A DNA stretch of 64,000 nucleotides from positions 110,406-174,405 of the forward strand of contig MU863954.1 of assembly GCA_033296885.1 (NCBI GenBank). Direction: 5' to 3'. Both the position numbers and the translations under genes were made by a program. The notes beneath the pieces are model-generated. The model was not told the DNA's origin. It saw only the letters and a list, made by a program, of their open reading frames with translations, and did not search any database. How positions within the stretch are numbered: the stretch's first letter is position 1; every line of letters starts with the position of its first letter. Source of the DNA: Triangularia verruculosa. Lineage: Eukaryota; Ascomycota; Sordariomycetes; Sordariales; Podosporaceae. Positions 1-12,495 of this stretch are shown one piece after another.

Positions 1-1430
1 TCGAAAAGTTTTCGTGGAACACGCAGCAAAACGGCGCCGACCTGCCAGATATTTACATTCAAGATCCGGTTTCTGGTGTGCGCCATGAGCTGGAGGACTT
101 GTCGGACATTAAGGACAGGACAGTGCTGGTACTCAACATCGAACCCCTCGATGAAGTCAAGAAGCATATCGATGAGGGGATCGGATCTCTCAAGAAGATT
201 GTCGAAGAGGTCAAGCAAAATGTGGACGATCATGGGGCTGCTCTGCAGAGAGTGTCTGAGCGCCAGCAGGAGACCGCCAAGGACGTTGCTCGACTGGCTG
301 CTGCTCCTCCTCCCGCCGTCATGTCACCAGCCGTCGATGCATCCAAGACGGTTGCCAGTGCTGTGGGCGTGGCCGCTCGCAAGCTCAGCACATCCCAGAT
401 TACCGAGATCCAGAGCCTGCGCCGAGACCTGGCTGTTTTGCGGCAAACGTACTCCAACTTCCAATCCGAGATCCAAGGCTCCATGTCGGCCCTTCGCAGC
501 AAGGCCAACAGCGTCAAGACGACGGCTGCCAAGATCGCCGTTCCGGGTATTGAGGGCGACAGTGGACGGGCATATGTCATCAACGGCCGGAAGCAGCTTA
601 ACACGGATAGCGACAGGCTTGTCAACAAGGTGGACGACTTGCAGGATTTGGTGGAGGATCTGCGCAAGGACGTTGTTCACCGCGGCGTGCGCCCTCTGCC
701 GAGACAACTCGAGACTGTGACCAAGGATATCACGCTGCTTACCAAGGAACTCAACAAGATGGAGGAGTACATGAGGCAGGAGAAGCCGGTGTGGACCAAG
801 ATCTGGGAGAAGGAGTTGGAGGATGTCTGCCAGGGGCGTGATGAGCTGAGGGTGATGGAGGACTTGATTGTGGACTTGCGGGACGATCTGGAGAAGGCTT
901 CCGAGACGTTTGCGCTGGTGGAGCAGGCGACGAAAGAGCAGATGAAGGATGCTGGAACGAACGCTGCGGGCAGTGGACCGACGCTGAGACAATTCTCCAA
1001 GGGGCTGAACTCGATCAACAACAATGCCTTTGTGGACCCTAGGGATGCGAAGGAGGGCGTGTTAGGGGAGGTGAGGGCGCTGCAGCCGAACCACGAGAAC
1101 CGACTGGAGGCCATCGAGCGGGCCGAGAAGTTGCGGCAGAAGGAGCTGGAGACGAGGATGCAGAACCCGCTTAAGAAGGAGCTGAGCAACTTTGTCGAGG
1201 AGGGGAGGCTGAAGAAGAGCGGTGGAGTGGAGGAGGTGGAGAGGGCGAGGAAGGCGAAGGAGGAGAGGATTAGACGGGAGGTGTGGGAGAGGCAGAACGG
1301 GATCATTCCTGAGGATCCGATTGGGGAGGAGGCTGCTGCCGAGGAAGGGGGTGGTAGTGCCGATGGGGGTGAGGGGGTGGATGATGACATAGACAAGGAG
1401 AATGGGGAGGTGAGCCAGGATCAATTGTAA
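1..1430 (+). CDS. BUD6: Bud6/AIP3 actin-interacting polarity protein, 3' part
   Basis: The reading frame is open from the first complete codon at position 3, so this is the C-terminal part (about 475 residues) of a gene that starts outside the window. The visible protein is almost all alpha-helical and coiled coil. Segments such as LNIEPLDEVKKHIDEGI and LVNKVDDLQDLVEDLRKDV, and the block around MEEYMRQEKPVWTKIWEKE, match the AIP3/Bud6 C-terminal region. In this family that region binds actin and formins and promotes actin-cable nucleation at polarised growth sites and septa. The tail from about 1200 is highly charged and ends in an acidic, Gly-rich stretch. There is no intron in the visible part. 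I am confident of the family. The symbol is by analogy with yeast. Confidence 0.85.
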   Translation, partial: EKFSWNTQQNGADLPDIYIQDPVSGVRHELEDLSDIKDRTVLVLNIEPLDEVKKHIDEGIGSLKKIVEEVKQNVDDHGAALQRVSERQQETAKDVARLAAAPPPAVMSPAVDASKTVASAVGVAARKLSTSQITEIQSLRRDLAVLRQTYSNFQSEIQGSMSALRSKANSVKTTAAKIAVPGIEGDSGRAYVINGRKQLNTDSDRLVNKVDDLQDLVEDLRKDVVHRGVRPLPRQLETVTKDITLLTKELNKMEEYMRQEKPVWTKIWEKELEDVCQGRDELRVMEDLIVDLRDDLEKASETFALVEQATKEQMKDAGTNAAGSGPTLRQFSKGLNSINNNAFVDPRDAKEGVLGEVRALQPNHENRLEAIERAEKLRQKELETRMQNPLKKELSNFVEEGRLKKSGGVEEVERARKAKEERIRREVWERQNGIIPEDPIGEEAAAEEGGGSADGGEGVDDDIDKENGEVSQDQL

Positions 1431-1888
1431 ATCTTTTTTTCTTATGATGGTATGGAAAGAGTGGGAAGGCTGGAAAGGGATGGATTGGTGGGGAATATAC
1501 CCTGTTTTTTTGTTTGCTTTTGTCACTGTTTAGTGGGAGGCAGGGCTGTTGCTTTGTTTTGTTTTTGCTTCAAGTTTTGGTTAGGAATTCTGGAATTGCT
1601 ACAACTTGACAGTGTATGGGGAAGAAGGTTATTATTTCTGTGTAACAACGATACCAGTCAGTTACATGTTTGTTGGAGCTAGGAATAGATGTGCTTACTC
1701 ATTTTATTGTCGTTCCTTTGACAGTAGTGTGGTCGTAGTGTACATTTATTTCCGGGGTGGTGAGGGGGCCGGGAGTGCTCTGCCGAGGTGCGTGTCCCCG
1801 CACTCCACTTGGACTTATAAGTCTCCAGGTTACACCTCTTCCAGATGTTACAGCGGAAACAAGATAACAGCAACAGAGAAAGAAAAAA
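1431..1888. other. Intergenic: Bud6 3' UTR and promoter of the serine hydrolase
   Basis: No supported gene. The first part is T-rich (runs near 1433-1440 and 1503-1570), as expected for a fungal 3' UTR. A TATAAG element lies near 1815-1820, about 70 bases before the ATG at 1889, and could be a core promoter element. An A-rich leader (AGAAAGAAAAAA) directly precedes the start codon. Confidence 0.4.
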
Positions 1889-3189
1889 ATGACACCGGAA
1901 TTCGAAACCACCGTCTCCAACGCCATCGCCAACGACGTCCTCCCGGGAGCAGTCATGCTCGTCCGGTCTCGAGACGGCAAGCTGGACTACTCCCATGCGC
2001 TGGGTGCACTGTCACTGTCCAACCCCTCCTCCCTGGGTCCTCTAAAACCAGACAGCATCCTCACCATGGCCTCCACGACCAAGCTCCTCACCGCCATCGC
2101 AGTGCTGCAGCAGGTCCAAGCCGAAAAAATCACCCTCGAAACCGACGTCTCGGAACTCCTACCCGAACTAGCCTCCCTACCGGTGCTATCATCCAGTGGA
2201 AACAATCCACCGGTGTTGTCAAAACGGACAGAACCAATCCTACTGAAGCACCTGCTCACGCACAGCTCAGGGGCAAGTTACACGTGGAACAGTCCCGACG
2301 TTGTCGCCCATCTCACTTCCAATGACAAACCCGTTCCCGTCCCTTTATCCCCCGTTGGAGGGAAAAGTGTATCAGAGCGGTGTTCCTACCCGTTGACCTT
2401 CCAGCCGGGAAAGGGGTGGGTTTACGGGACGGGGTTGGACTGGGCGGGGCTGCTTGTTGAGCGGCTCTCTGGGAGGAAACTAGATGATTATTTCCAGTTG
2501 CGTATCCTCCAGCCGTTGGGGATCCAAAAAGGGGAAATCACGTTTTATCCGGGCCGACACCCCTCTCTTAAAGGGCGACGGGCGGGGATGACGGCTAGAG
2601 GAGAGAAGGATAGGCTAAGGCATCATAAACTGGGGGAGGAGCCGGCGGAGAATGAGGCGATGGGGGGGGAGGCTGGGTTTGGGAGTATGGCTGCGTTTGT
2701 TACTGTGCTGGCTGATTTTTTGAAGCCAGAAGGAAGTAAGTTGCTGGATGTGGAACGTCAGGAGTTGCTGTTTAAGGGGTGTTTGAGCGAGGAGTCGAAG
2801 GCGGTGCTGAATCAGGGGTTGAAGGGGGAGGGGAGGGATTGGATTGTGGGGTGGGTTTATGAAGCTGGGGACGGAGGAGCAGGGGCGAGGTATGATTGGA
2901 GTCCTGCTGGGTTGGTCACGACTGAGCCAGGGAAAGAGGGGAAGAGGAAAGGGGGTTTTGTTCAGTGGGGTGGGGCGTTTAATCTGGCTTGGGTATGTCT
3001 GCTTTTCTGTTCTTTTCGGTTGTTGTGTGATGATGATAGAGTGGGTGATCGTACTGACAAGGAGAATAGTTTATCGATCGGGAGGCGGGGGTGTGCGGTG
3101 TGTTTGCCACGCAGATCTTGCTGCCGGGGGATTTGAAGGTTCGGCCGCTGATCAAGGAGTTTGAGGAGGTTGTTTACTCCAAGCTGTGA
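1889..3189 (+). CDS. Class C beta-lactamase-like / LovD-like serine hydrolase
   Basis: Two exons are inferred: 1889-2992 and 3070-3189. They are separated by a 77-nt intron with a GTATGT donor, CTGAC branch and TAG acceptor. Splicing gives 407 residues. Without it the frame runs into an implausible Cys-rich tail. The nucleophile motif SxxK is S62-T-T-K65, followed by HLLTHSSG (121-128) and a probable catalytic tyrosine at Y179 in WVYGTG. Exon 2 supplies the family C terminus (WFIDREAGVCGVFATQ across the junction). These features place it in the serine beta-lactamase / penicillin-binding-like fold (MEROPS S12, Pfam Beta-lactamase). Fungal members include esterases and LovD-type acyltransferases, so the substrate cannot be told. 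No signal peptide or membrane segment is evident, so it is probably cytosolic. No secondary-metabolite genes adjoin it. Confidence 0.8.
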
Positions 3190-4073
3190 GGGAGCATGTG
3201 GTTGTTATTGGGGGGATGGGGTGGTGCAAACATGAGATGAGCTAGTGGGAGTGAGTGATGTTGGGATGCAGGAATTTAAGTAGGGAAAGGTGTATGGCAA
3301 GAGCGCTTGGATGAAGGAACCAAAAGAACATAATAAGAGGCATGCCGGCAAGGCACACAACTAATACTCAGAACAAACCAACAAACCCCAACAGCACAGG
3401 CCGGAACAGTGGTTATCAAGATCACCAATGCCACTGAGAAGCTCCTTGAATACAACTGAACTTTAACTAAACAGTAACAAAAGCCAACATCAAGTGGCGT
3501 AGAAAGCTTCAGCAGCCAAGCCTTATACACGCCACATATATCCTCACAACCCTCACTCCCTGACCAAAGTGTGGAAACCCTAAAGAATTCCCTATAAACT
3601 ACATACAACTAACAAAAAACAGCCAGCCCCAATTTCAACCCCAATCCCAACTCCGCTTTTCCCCAGTTTAAACCGCAGCAACCGCTCCATTGAATCATGC
3701 TTCACCCCAAATCCCAAATGCCTGCCTTATAAAAAATTCACAAGAAACCATACAAACACTAAACCTTATTCACCCAAAGCCCATATCCCACTGCTCTCTT
3801 TCCACCAAGCCACGCCTTTCTTTTATACTTTCCCCCAATGAAACACCCACTTTTTCTTTTTCCTTCCCCGTTCAATCCCATTCCCGCCAAGGCAGCGCTC
3901 CAACCCTTTTCGAAACCCGATTGCAATATCCTTTGCCAAGATGGTTTGCGTCCTCGAGAAAACAGAGCAGCAGACACCAAGCTTTCATCCCATCCCCCAG
4001 ACTCAGATTGCAAAAGCAAATTCAACGCAAAGGATTACCGCCCGCAGGAGGGGTCGTCGGACATGATTGTCTC
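3190..4073. other. Convergent intergenic region
   Basis: This lies between the 3' ends of the plus-strand hydrolase and the minus-strand SANT gene. The sequence is A- and C-rich with no coding-like frame on either strand. It most likely holds the two 3' UTRs. Nothing else is recognised. Confidence 0.4.
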
Positions 4074-7000
4074 CTAGTACCCCTCCCTCCTCGGCGGAGG
4101 CCGATCGTATCCCTCCTGCGGCCGCAGTATCCTCTGCTGTTGCATCTGAGCCTGGGCTTGGCTCATCGGCTGGCCTTGCACCGGCCCGCGCTGCTGGCCC
4201 TGCGCCTGCACCTGCGCTTGGTGCTGAGCCGCAGCTTGCTCTCTCGCCAGGTCTCTGGGATCTCGTCCCATCTCTCTCGGATCCCGTCCCATTTCTCTGG
4301 GATCTCTGCCCAATTCTCTCGGATCCCTGGCCATCTGACTCTCCCGGGCATACTGGGCCTCTCTCTCCCGCATCATGTGAGCCTCCCTCATCGGATCAGG
4401 CTGGCCGTATGCCTGTGGCGGGGGCGGGCCACGGGCATCGAACGCGCTCACCGGGGTATAGCTCCTAGACCCAGGATCTCTCGGCTGTCCAGGCCCCGGA
4501 GTAGCGTACCGAGGATACGGCTCATTGGGCGGGGCGGGCGCTCCTCTTCTGCCATCCTGCGGCGGCTGGGCGTACCTACCGCCTCCGATTGACCCCTGGT
4601 GCTGATGGTGAACCATGCCGGCTGTTGGGCTCTGCGATTCGTGAGGATATACAGGAGGACCACGGTTCTCCCTCAACGTGAACTGGTGACCACCTTGCTG
4701 AGGCGGGCCTGCCGACCAAGCAAGCTGCTGCTGCGACGGAACCGAGCTGGTGACAGGCGGCTTAGACTGTACTCCGTGCTGAACTCCCCATGCAGACTGC
4801 GTGGGCACAGGCTGGCTCGGCTTTTGCGGGGTACCTTGATGAGACGGCGGCCAGTTACTGGGAGGCTGGTGCTGCGGTGGAGCTTGTTGTGGAATCTGAT
4901 GACCGTGAACAAGCTGCTGCTGTTGCATCATCTGTTCCCGCTGCTGCCGCTGGAGCTGCTCCTGTTGCATCATTTGTTGCTGCTGGCTGGCTGAGGCTTG
5001 CGGCGGTTGTGACCAAGATTCGCGTCCAGACTGTTGCTGCAGCTCCCTCCTTGCAGCCATGCTCGGGTGAGGAGCATACTGCGTTGTAGGCGAAGCCGCA
5101 TGCGCCTGACTGACGGGGTACCCCGGATATCCCGGCTGTGGGTACGCCATTTGGGCCTGCGGTGGGTGCTGTTGCACCTGCGGTGGCTGCGATGGCGGCT
5201 GCTGAGCATGTTGATGTTGGGCCATCTGCTGGGGATGCTGAGCATGCTGAGCGGGGGGCTGGCCATAATGGTGCACCGTATGGGTCTGAGGAGAGTTGGT
5301 TGCACTTGACTGGTGTTGGCCAAAATGGCGAGGGTAATAATCCCGCGAGGCTTCCATTGCAGAATCCATAGTGGGAACCATGGAGGAGCTTGGGGCCCGT
5401 GAATGCGTAGGCCGTGGAGATCGTGGATGGAAGGTTGGCTTCAACGGAGGTATGGCTGAAGGGGGATGGCCTTGGTGGGACGGTGCCGGGTTTCGAGCAT
5501 ATGGATATCCGTCCTCCCTCCGTGGCGGCGCTGGTGCTGATGTTGGGGGAAGTGGTTGACGGGCACCCATTGATTGTGGCGGTGGGGTTGAGCTCGTCTT
5601 CCCGCCCATCGAGACATCGGCGACACGCTTTGAAGGCGGTGAAGGTTCGGGTTCGGCATTGAGCAATGACATGAGGTTGCTCGTCTTGGGTGCTGATCGC
5701 GGCGCGGCTGGGGGAGCAGGAGTTGGAGCAGAGACGGGAGGAGCAGGAGCTGAGATGGGCGCAAACTGCTCCTGCATGGTTACCACCGTAGGTCTTTGCA
5801 TAGTCGCCAAAGGCCTCTCACCCGCTGGCCCAACAGGTGGCTGCTGGCTGGGTATTGGGTCGTTGAGCAACCCGCGCATGGATTGGTTCTGAATCGTAGA
5901 CCCATACATGGGAGCAGCCGGTGTAGCGCGATGCGGCGGCTCTGGCTGTCTCGACAGAGGGATCGGTTCACTGCGCGGTGGAGCAGTGCGCGGCGGCTGG
6001 TATGCCGGGTAAGCCTCTGGGGTGTGGGGAGGTTGGTCGGGATCCTGCTTCATGCGCAACGGCGGCGCCCGCTCTGCTTGTCGTGGCGGCTCGCGTTGAC
6101 CGAGCCCCATCTGTTGACGTTCCCTCTCAACAGCATGACGGACGTCGCGGCCATCCTTGACCTGACCCAGCAGGGAGAAGGGACCTGAAGAGGCCCAGCC
6201 TGCCGGTGGAGGCACAGCGGCGTCTGTTACCGCTGCAATAGAGGCGGCAGACACCGGGGGCTTCTGGGAAATGGGCACAGGCTGTGGGGTCTGCCGGGGC
6301 ATCTGAGACTGCTGCTGCTGTTGCTGCTGCGATTGGGACTGCGGCGGGTGTGGGTGTGGGTGTGGGTGTGGGTGCTGAGACAGTCCTAGTGGCGGCGTCG
6401 GCTCCAGCTCTCTCTCCTGTTGTTGGAAGGTAAAGGGCTGTGCCGGTGGTCGGAGAGGATGGATATGCGGTGACATGGCCTGTGTGACAACTGGACCGTT
6501 TGGTGGGGCTTGCTGTTGTACGGCCGACGACGAGGTCATCGGTGCTGACATGACAGGCTGGGTCGGTTGAGCAAGCGGATGTGACACGGGAGCGGCCTGT
6601 GCAATTGGCACCTGGAAGCGCGAAAAGTGGTTGCCCGCGGGCATCGGCTCAATCTTAGTGGGCGTGTGCTCCTCCGGCTCGGCAGCAGCCAGGGGCCGGT
6701 GTCCCGACGGCACATCGTATCTCTTCCGGGGCCCTTGGGTGGGTGTCGGCGGAGCAGGCCGCTTCTCTCCCCGATGAAGCTTGCCATCGGCTTCACTGGC
6801 AATCGCTTCCCAGTCCGAGTTGGCCTCCTTCCTGCTGCCACCTTCCTTGGTTTGCCGCATGTAGAAGTTCTTGACCTGCAGTTGAGAGATTGGTTAGCAT
6901 AGAGAAGAGAAGAGGGGAAGAGAAGTGGACTTACCATGGTGGGTGTCTTAGTTTGCATATGGGCAGCAATGGCGTTCCAGTCGGTGCCAAAAGCCCGCAG

Positions 7001-10000
7001 CAGACCGGGGAAGTCGTTTGACTCTGAAACGCTCCAGTAGCTGGACGCTTGCTGTGGGGTACGAGTGCGATCCGGTCCGTATGGTTGAGAGATCTCAAAT
7101 GTGGGCACCGATGTCTGGGGAAGCGGCGGCTCTGGCCGGAGAGACGGCGGAGCCATGAGATCCGAGATGCTGGACTGCATCGGGCCCATTGCCCTCTCGG
7201 GACTCGACATCGGCGGCTGCGGAACGGGTGCCAAGGGCGGCTGCATGCCCCCGGGAGGCACATCAAAGGGTCCCGGCGGTGGGCGGGCAGCAATGTCGAC
7301 AGGGGTCTGGAGCGATGCCCACTCAGGGCCCTGAGCCCTCGAGTTGGCCCGTGATCTACCGCCCTTGGCGGGAACAGGGAGCGGAAGAGGCACCGGAGTT
7401 TGTGTTGCGGGTTTGGCTCCTTTGGCTTCCTTGTCCGACTTGTCCTTGTTCTGCTTCCTGCCCCGGGGTCTCTTGCCCTCCGTCTTCTCGGCGCCGCTAT
7501 CATTCTTGGCGCCTTCGGTCATCGTGGCACCTCTCCGCCGGCCCGGGGTGGCAGCCGGTGTTGCACCGTCGGAATCGGCATTCGGTGTGGCCTCGTTGCC
7601 GCCAAAGTTGGGAGCAGCAGCACGGCGTGGAGGGCGGCGGCGCTCACCGTTTTCGCCCGTTTCCTGACCGGGGTCTTCGGCTTCTTGCTCGCCATTGCCC
7701 AACTCCGACACCAAAGCACTGGACCGCTGCTTCGCACGTCCACCCTTCTTGCGCTTCTTGGGCTGTTTCTTAAGCTTCTCCTTGAGTGCCAGCTCCTGTT
7801 TCATAGAGTAGTAGTACTGAATGCAGGTTCCAGTATTGCGGCCGGGGAGTTCCTTTGCAATCTTGCCCCACTGCTTGGGGAACTCGAGGTAGGCCTTCTC
7901 AAACTTCTCAGCCTCTTCTTCCTTGAAGTTGACACGCCAAGGAACCACGTCCCAGGTGGCGACCAGTTTCTCCAAAGGCAGCTTGCCTGCAGTATCATAA
8001 AATGAGGCCTGCTCCCTTTCTGTGGTCGTCCACAGCATGTCGGGGATTTCCGCCTCCTTGTCGGTGCGGTACTTGTCCTTCTGGATTCTCTCTTCCCGCT
8101 CTTGCTTCTCGGCAAATTCGCGCTCCGACTGTTCCATGGCTTTCTTCAGATCATATTCTGTCGCAAACCGCCCTCTGGTGCCCCTGCCTTCGGGTTTGGC
8201 CTCTGGCTTCTCACCCTTGCCCTCCTTGACTGGAACCTCGTTCGAGAAATATGCTCTGCTCTTGACTGCGACTGGGTCATTCGACTGGGTAAAGTTGAGG
8301 TAAGCCAAGTAAGCTTCCGCATATTCTTGTCGTGACTCGGCCTGTCCGGTTTCAGCAGTTGCTGTCTCCTGTTGAATATGGCCAAGAACAAAGTTTCCAA
8401 ATTCAGGAGAGTTCTCCTCCGTTCGGAATGCTCGTCGGGTCTGTTCCCAAGGTTTGACGTGAAAGATGGGGAGGTCCTCTGTGGGCGGTGTGGCCGAAAA
8501 CTCACGGATATTCTCGACACTACCGTAAATACTCCCGTCGTCTTCTGTCCTATCCTCGCTGTCGTCATCTGGGTGCGACGGGGTATTCCTGTTTGGACCA
8601 GCCTGCATAAACGGACCGTGGATATTATTTTGGCCCAACTCGCCATTGACCGATACTGGGGGGTGCGAGGGTTCCACCGTCTCATGCACCTCGGAAGCAT
8701 CGTCCATATCGACATCTTCGTCATGTCGACTAGCATCCTGAATCGCAGGTACGGACGGAAGGGCCGAACTCTCAACATCCATGTCCTCCACCTTAGGTTG
8801 GGGCTCATGTATTTGTTGCCCGGCTAACTCATCCGTCTTCTCAGCTGGAGGGCTTACTGGCGCTTCACCAACGACGTCCGTCATTTCCTGATCTTGCTCC
8901 TGGGGTTGTGGCAAGGGCGCTTCTTTCTCCGCTCGATCAGCTTTTTGGTGTATGGTGGGAGGGAACGTGAAGCCGTCGGGAATAGGTTTCACCACGCTCT
9001 CAAGGGTAACTGGGCTGTCCACCACCTTGATCATAGCATCATTTTCCACATTAGTATACCGCACAGCAATCTGGATAGGCGCGCATTCCAGCATGTCCTG
9101 CAGCTTCTTGAGTTCGGTCTCGGCCTTGGATACCTCAAGCGAAAAGAAGTCATTAAGATCTTCGTCATCCTCGTCCGATCCCTCAGTCTCGTCGATAGAA
9201 GCTGGCACCTGCTTATCTGGCAACTCGATATTCGAATGTGGGAGATCAAAGGCAGCGGGTCGTTGCTCTTTTTTCGGGATCTGGGGGGCTGCTGACTGCT
9301 CTGTATTTGCTGTCTTGTCCTCGGCGGCCTTCGATATCGCAGGGCTCGGGTTGTGTTCTTTGGCACGGTCTGGTTGCTGTTCTGTTTGAGCACGCTCTAC
9401 CGCCGGCTCAGCTCCACTCATCTTTAGATCGCCATCATCCAGACTCATTCTCATGTCACGGTCCAGTGACGCCCTTGCTGAATGCGATCCTCTCTGATAC
9501 GATATCGCAATATCATTCGGGCCCGTCCCACGAAAACCCCGGTAATGCTCCGTATGCGAGTCGGATTTCGCGTCCGGACTACGGGGACGTCTGTCATACT
9601 CGCTATGGAAATCAGTATGAGACGACTCAGGGCGAAATCCACCAAAAGGTCTTGGGTGCTGCGAGGCAACGCTCATGGACCTCGCCGACTTTGGGGATTC
9701 CTGGGGCTTCTTGGCGCTGTATGCAGGATTGATCCACTGTTTACTGGACCTCTGCGGCTGCTTGGCATCGCGGTGGGCCCTGGGCCCAGATGGAATGGTG
9801 GGACTAGCTTCGCCATGAATTTTTGAAGGGCCGGTGGGAGGAGCTCTGTCGTTGCTCACAACTTGACCAGCAGAGGGCGGCCTGTCTTCCACCGCTAACG
9901 CTCTAGGTCCGGTTGGAGGCGGTTTCCCTGTTATTGATTGAATATCTGTTGTGGCCGGTGGACGGCTGGGAACGGTCCCGAAAGCAGGGGCCGAAGGAGC

Positions 10001-11149
10001 AAGGGGAGGAGGCGACACGTCCTTCGCTGAGGGCGGATCGTTAGACACGCGGTCGATTGGTTTGGGTCGAATGAGGTCGTGCTCCCTGTCTCTAGGTCCC
10101 ATGACGCGATCATCTCGAATATCCCTAACAGACTCCTGGTACCTAGGTTCTCGGTGATCTCGAATATCTGGTTCCCGTCCATAGCGGCCATCCTGGGAAT
10201 GGCTGCGAGGGAATCGATGGTCAGGACGATCGCTTTCGTAATATCCCCTACCTCTCCCACCACCACGGTCCCCCCAATCACCCCCACCACGCCCTCTTCC
10301 TCCTCCGCGTCCACCGCGATATGGACCTCCTCTAAAAGGACCCCCGAAAGGTTGATCTGAATTCGATGACCCAGCCGACAACGGGCCATCCCTCGATCCT
10401 CTTCTCGCGCGGTCTGCATCTACGTTCAACGGCACATCTCTGTCTCTCATAAAATCTCGGCCTGGGGGCGATCGGCCCCTCATAGGCGGAGGTGATCGTC
10501 GGCCTCGAAAAAAGTTGTTTTCTCGTTGGTCTCGCGGCGGCCACTCCCGATCTCTAGGGTGTTCTCGTTCGCGGCTGCGGTCTTCTCGATAGTGGGGGCG
10601 ATCGCGATGATCGTCACGCCCGGTATCTCTGCCATCATCTCTCCAAGGCCGTCCACGCCCTACACCTCGGCCGCCTCTGCCGCGAAAATCGCCGGAAAAC
10701 CCGCCACGTGGACCATTTGGAGGGTCCAGTAGCGCCTTGGGCCCACGCGGCGGCTCGTTACGAAACCCGTCGCGGCCCGAAGGGAAGCCGGAGGGGTTTC
10801 CTCGCGCATCAATAGGACGTCTGCGGTCATTATCGGGGTACGGCTGGGGGGGACCACGGTCGCGGTCGCCACCATACGGAGACCTATCTCGGGGCGAACG
10901 AGAGCGACGCTCATTGTGGTACGGGCCCGGGTACCTCGTCCTGTTGTCGTAAAAGTTAGTTGGATAACCTGGCTCCTGTGTAGGACGTGTATCACGCCGC
11001 AGGTTGGCATAGTAATCGTAGTCCTCCCTCTCCCACAACCCCAGATGACGGCGATAGCATACGTCGCACCAATACACTAGGCTATAGGTATATCGGCAAT
11101 AAAGGTGATCATCAGCGTAATAGCCGTCATCGTCATGGTAGGTGGGCAT
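4074..11149 (-). CDS. SNT1: Snt1/NCoR-like corepressor with two SANT domains
   Basis: Two exons are inferred: 11149-6935 and 6875-4074, split by a 59-nt intron (GTAAGT donor, CTGCAG acceptor), giving about 2,338 residues. The N-terminal third is low-complexity Arg/Ser/Gly/Pro sequence with an RGG-rich block (about 10230-10350). The first SANT domain lies near 7930-7800 (KFEKAYLEFPKQWGKIAKEL, then a YYYSMK motif). The second (SYWSVSESNDFPGLLRAFG) is cut by the intron and continues as VKNFYMRQ. This order matches the Snt1 subunit of the Set3 histone deacetylase complex and animal NCoR/SMRT, which act in the nucleus as scaffolds for transcriptional repression. The C-terminal 900 residues are Pro/Gln/His-rich with poly-Gln near 6300-6330. 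A 5' UTR intron (11271-11152; GTAAGT...CAG just before the ATG) is likely. The frame is also open upstream to 11551, but that part does not look coding. Family assignment is strong; N-terminal exon structure is less certain. Confidence 0.8.
4257..4340 (-). repeat. 21-bp tandem repeat inside the Snt1-like gene
   Basis: Four adjacent 21-bp units encode variants of the heptapeptide GRDPREM near the C terminus of the SANT protein. Length is kept in multiples of three, and the units differ by a few substitutions. It is a coding minisatellite in a disordered region, so copy number may vary between strains. Confidence 0.6.
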
Positions 11150-11651
11150 CGCTGACAGTATGTTCGGCCCATCTGGTCTGGGGTTGTGGGCGAGGGCGGA
11201 TGGTGACAGTCGTTCTTCGTTCTTCCGACAGAAAGCGGCAAAGAGAACATAAAAGAAAAAGGGAAACTTACATGTTAACTCGGAGGGAACGCCCCTTTTA
11301 TTACTTTCCCAGCTTTCCGGCAAGGCGCATGTCAGGGTAGGGTTTGTGATGCTTGCCAAGGTTGTTGAGTGCTGCTGGGCGTCGGCTGTTGTGGTCGAAG
11401 GCACAAACTTTGAGCTTCGCAGATAGAGCCTCACCCGACGGCTTCTTCGTACCTTGAAACAACGTCTTCTGGAGCAGTCTATCGAATGAAGGCGCTTCCA
11501 ACGTCTGGTTCGACCGTTGGTGGCGAGGTTGAAGCTGTTGAAGAGGCGCAAGTGGCAGAAGATGTGGAAGTGGAAGTGGCTGCACCAGGAAACTCAATGC
11601 GGTGGGTTGTTGTTGATTTTATTTTATGCTCATAACGTGGGCTTTTGGAGC

Positions 11652-12263
11652 TTAGTCGGCGGGATATGTGTCTCGGCGGTCAGGGCTGGTGACCTCGTCG
11701 ATGTCGGCGACGCGCTTTTTGGATGAGGAACTGGAGTGTTGGGGGGTGAAGATGTCGATGAAGAATGATGAAGATTGGACGACGGTCAGGTGGATCTGAT
11801 CTCGAATTGCTGCCCTCTCCGCCGGGCCACACGGGAGAGCGAGACTGGGCTCACGGACCACCCTGGACCAATGGCATTCCCCTGCTTGGGGCCTCCCTGT
11901 GCGTTTCCCTGTGCTCTTGGCCCTTGTGTCGCCCTGTGGGAGCCTGTGGGGAGGGGGGTGTGCGTCGCCGCACGCTAGCCCCATCCGGGACAGGCCCCTG
12001 CCATGCGCCGTCCCGGCATCTGCGCTTGTTTCACGCATGCCATTGGTGTCGGGTAAAAGAACCAGAAGAGATTTAAATGTTAGTGCGCCGAATCCGTCAG
12101 TCTGATTTTGGCTGGAGAGACTCACTGAAGCCATCATGCGATGGCCATTGATGAAAATGGGATCGCCGAGAGTGATTCTGGCGATGGAATCAAATGGCTC
12201 GGCCTTTCTCGGCGTTGTAGGAGGGATGGAGCTGGGAGTGGGCAACATGAGTGGGGCCAGCAT
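11652..12263 (-). CDS. Possible small hypothetical gene with an unresolved intron
   Basis: The frame is open from an ATG at 12263 (another at 12287) to a stop at 11652. Both ends look coding: an N-terminal part containing ITLGDPIFING, and a C-terminal part with a run of serines followed by KKRVADIDEVTSPD. The middle (about 12120-11810) is GC-rich and does not look like protein. It begins with a good donor (GTGAGT at about 12121), so an intron of roughly 300 nt in a multiple of three is likely. I could not fix the acceptor and do not recognise the family. The gene would share a bidirectional promoter with deoxyhypusine synthase and lie upstream of, and in tandem with, the SANT gene. Confidence 0.35.
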   Translation of the reverse strand: MLAPLMLPTPSSIPPTTPRKAEPFDSIARITLGDPIFINGHRMMASVSLSSQNQTDGFGALTFKSLLVLLPDTNGMRETSADAGTAHGRGLSRMGLACGDAHPPPHRLPQGDTRAKSTGKRTGRPQAGECHWSRVVREPSLALPCGPAERAAIRDQIHLTVVQSSSFFIDIFTPQHSSSSSKKRVADIDEVTSPDRRDTYPAD

Positions 12264-12495
12264 GTGTAACTGTTGCCAAGACCTCACCCTCTCTCAGACT
12301 CACAGTTCGTCTGAAGGTTCAAGCCTCAAAAGCCTTTTCCATAAAACAGCATCTTACTGTCTGATTTTAAGCTATCTACCGACGCTATCACACTAGTCTC
12401 ACCAACTGTACATATTTTGAGTTTTTCACCTAGGTCTTGACCCCGCCATCATCAGATATCAGAGTCCCAAACAGGACCCTGAAAAGAAGCCGAAA

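Noticed and set aside
11150..11551. N-terminal extension of the SANT protein to 11551
   Set aside because: A good donor/acceptor pair (11271 and 11152) places this part in a 5' UTR intron, and the extension is not protein-like.
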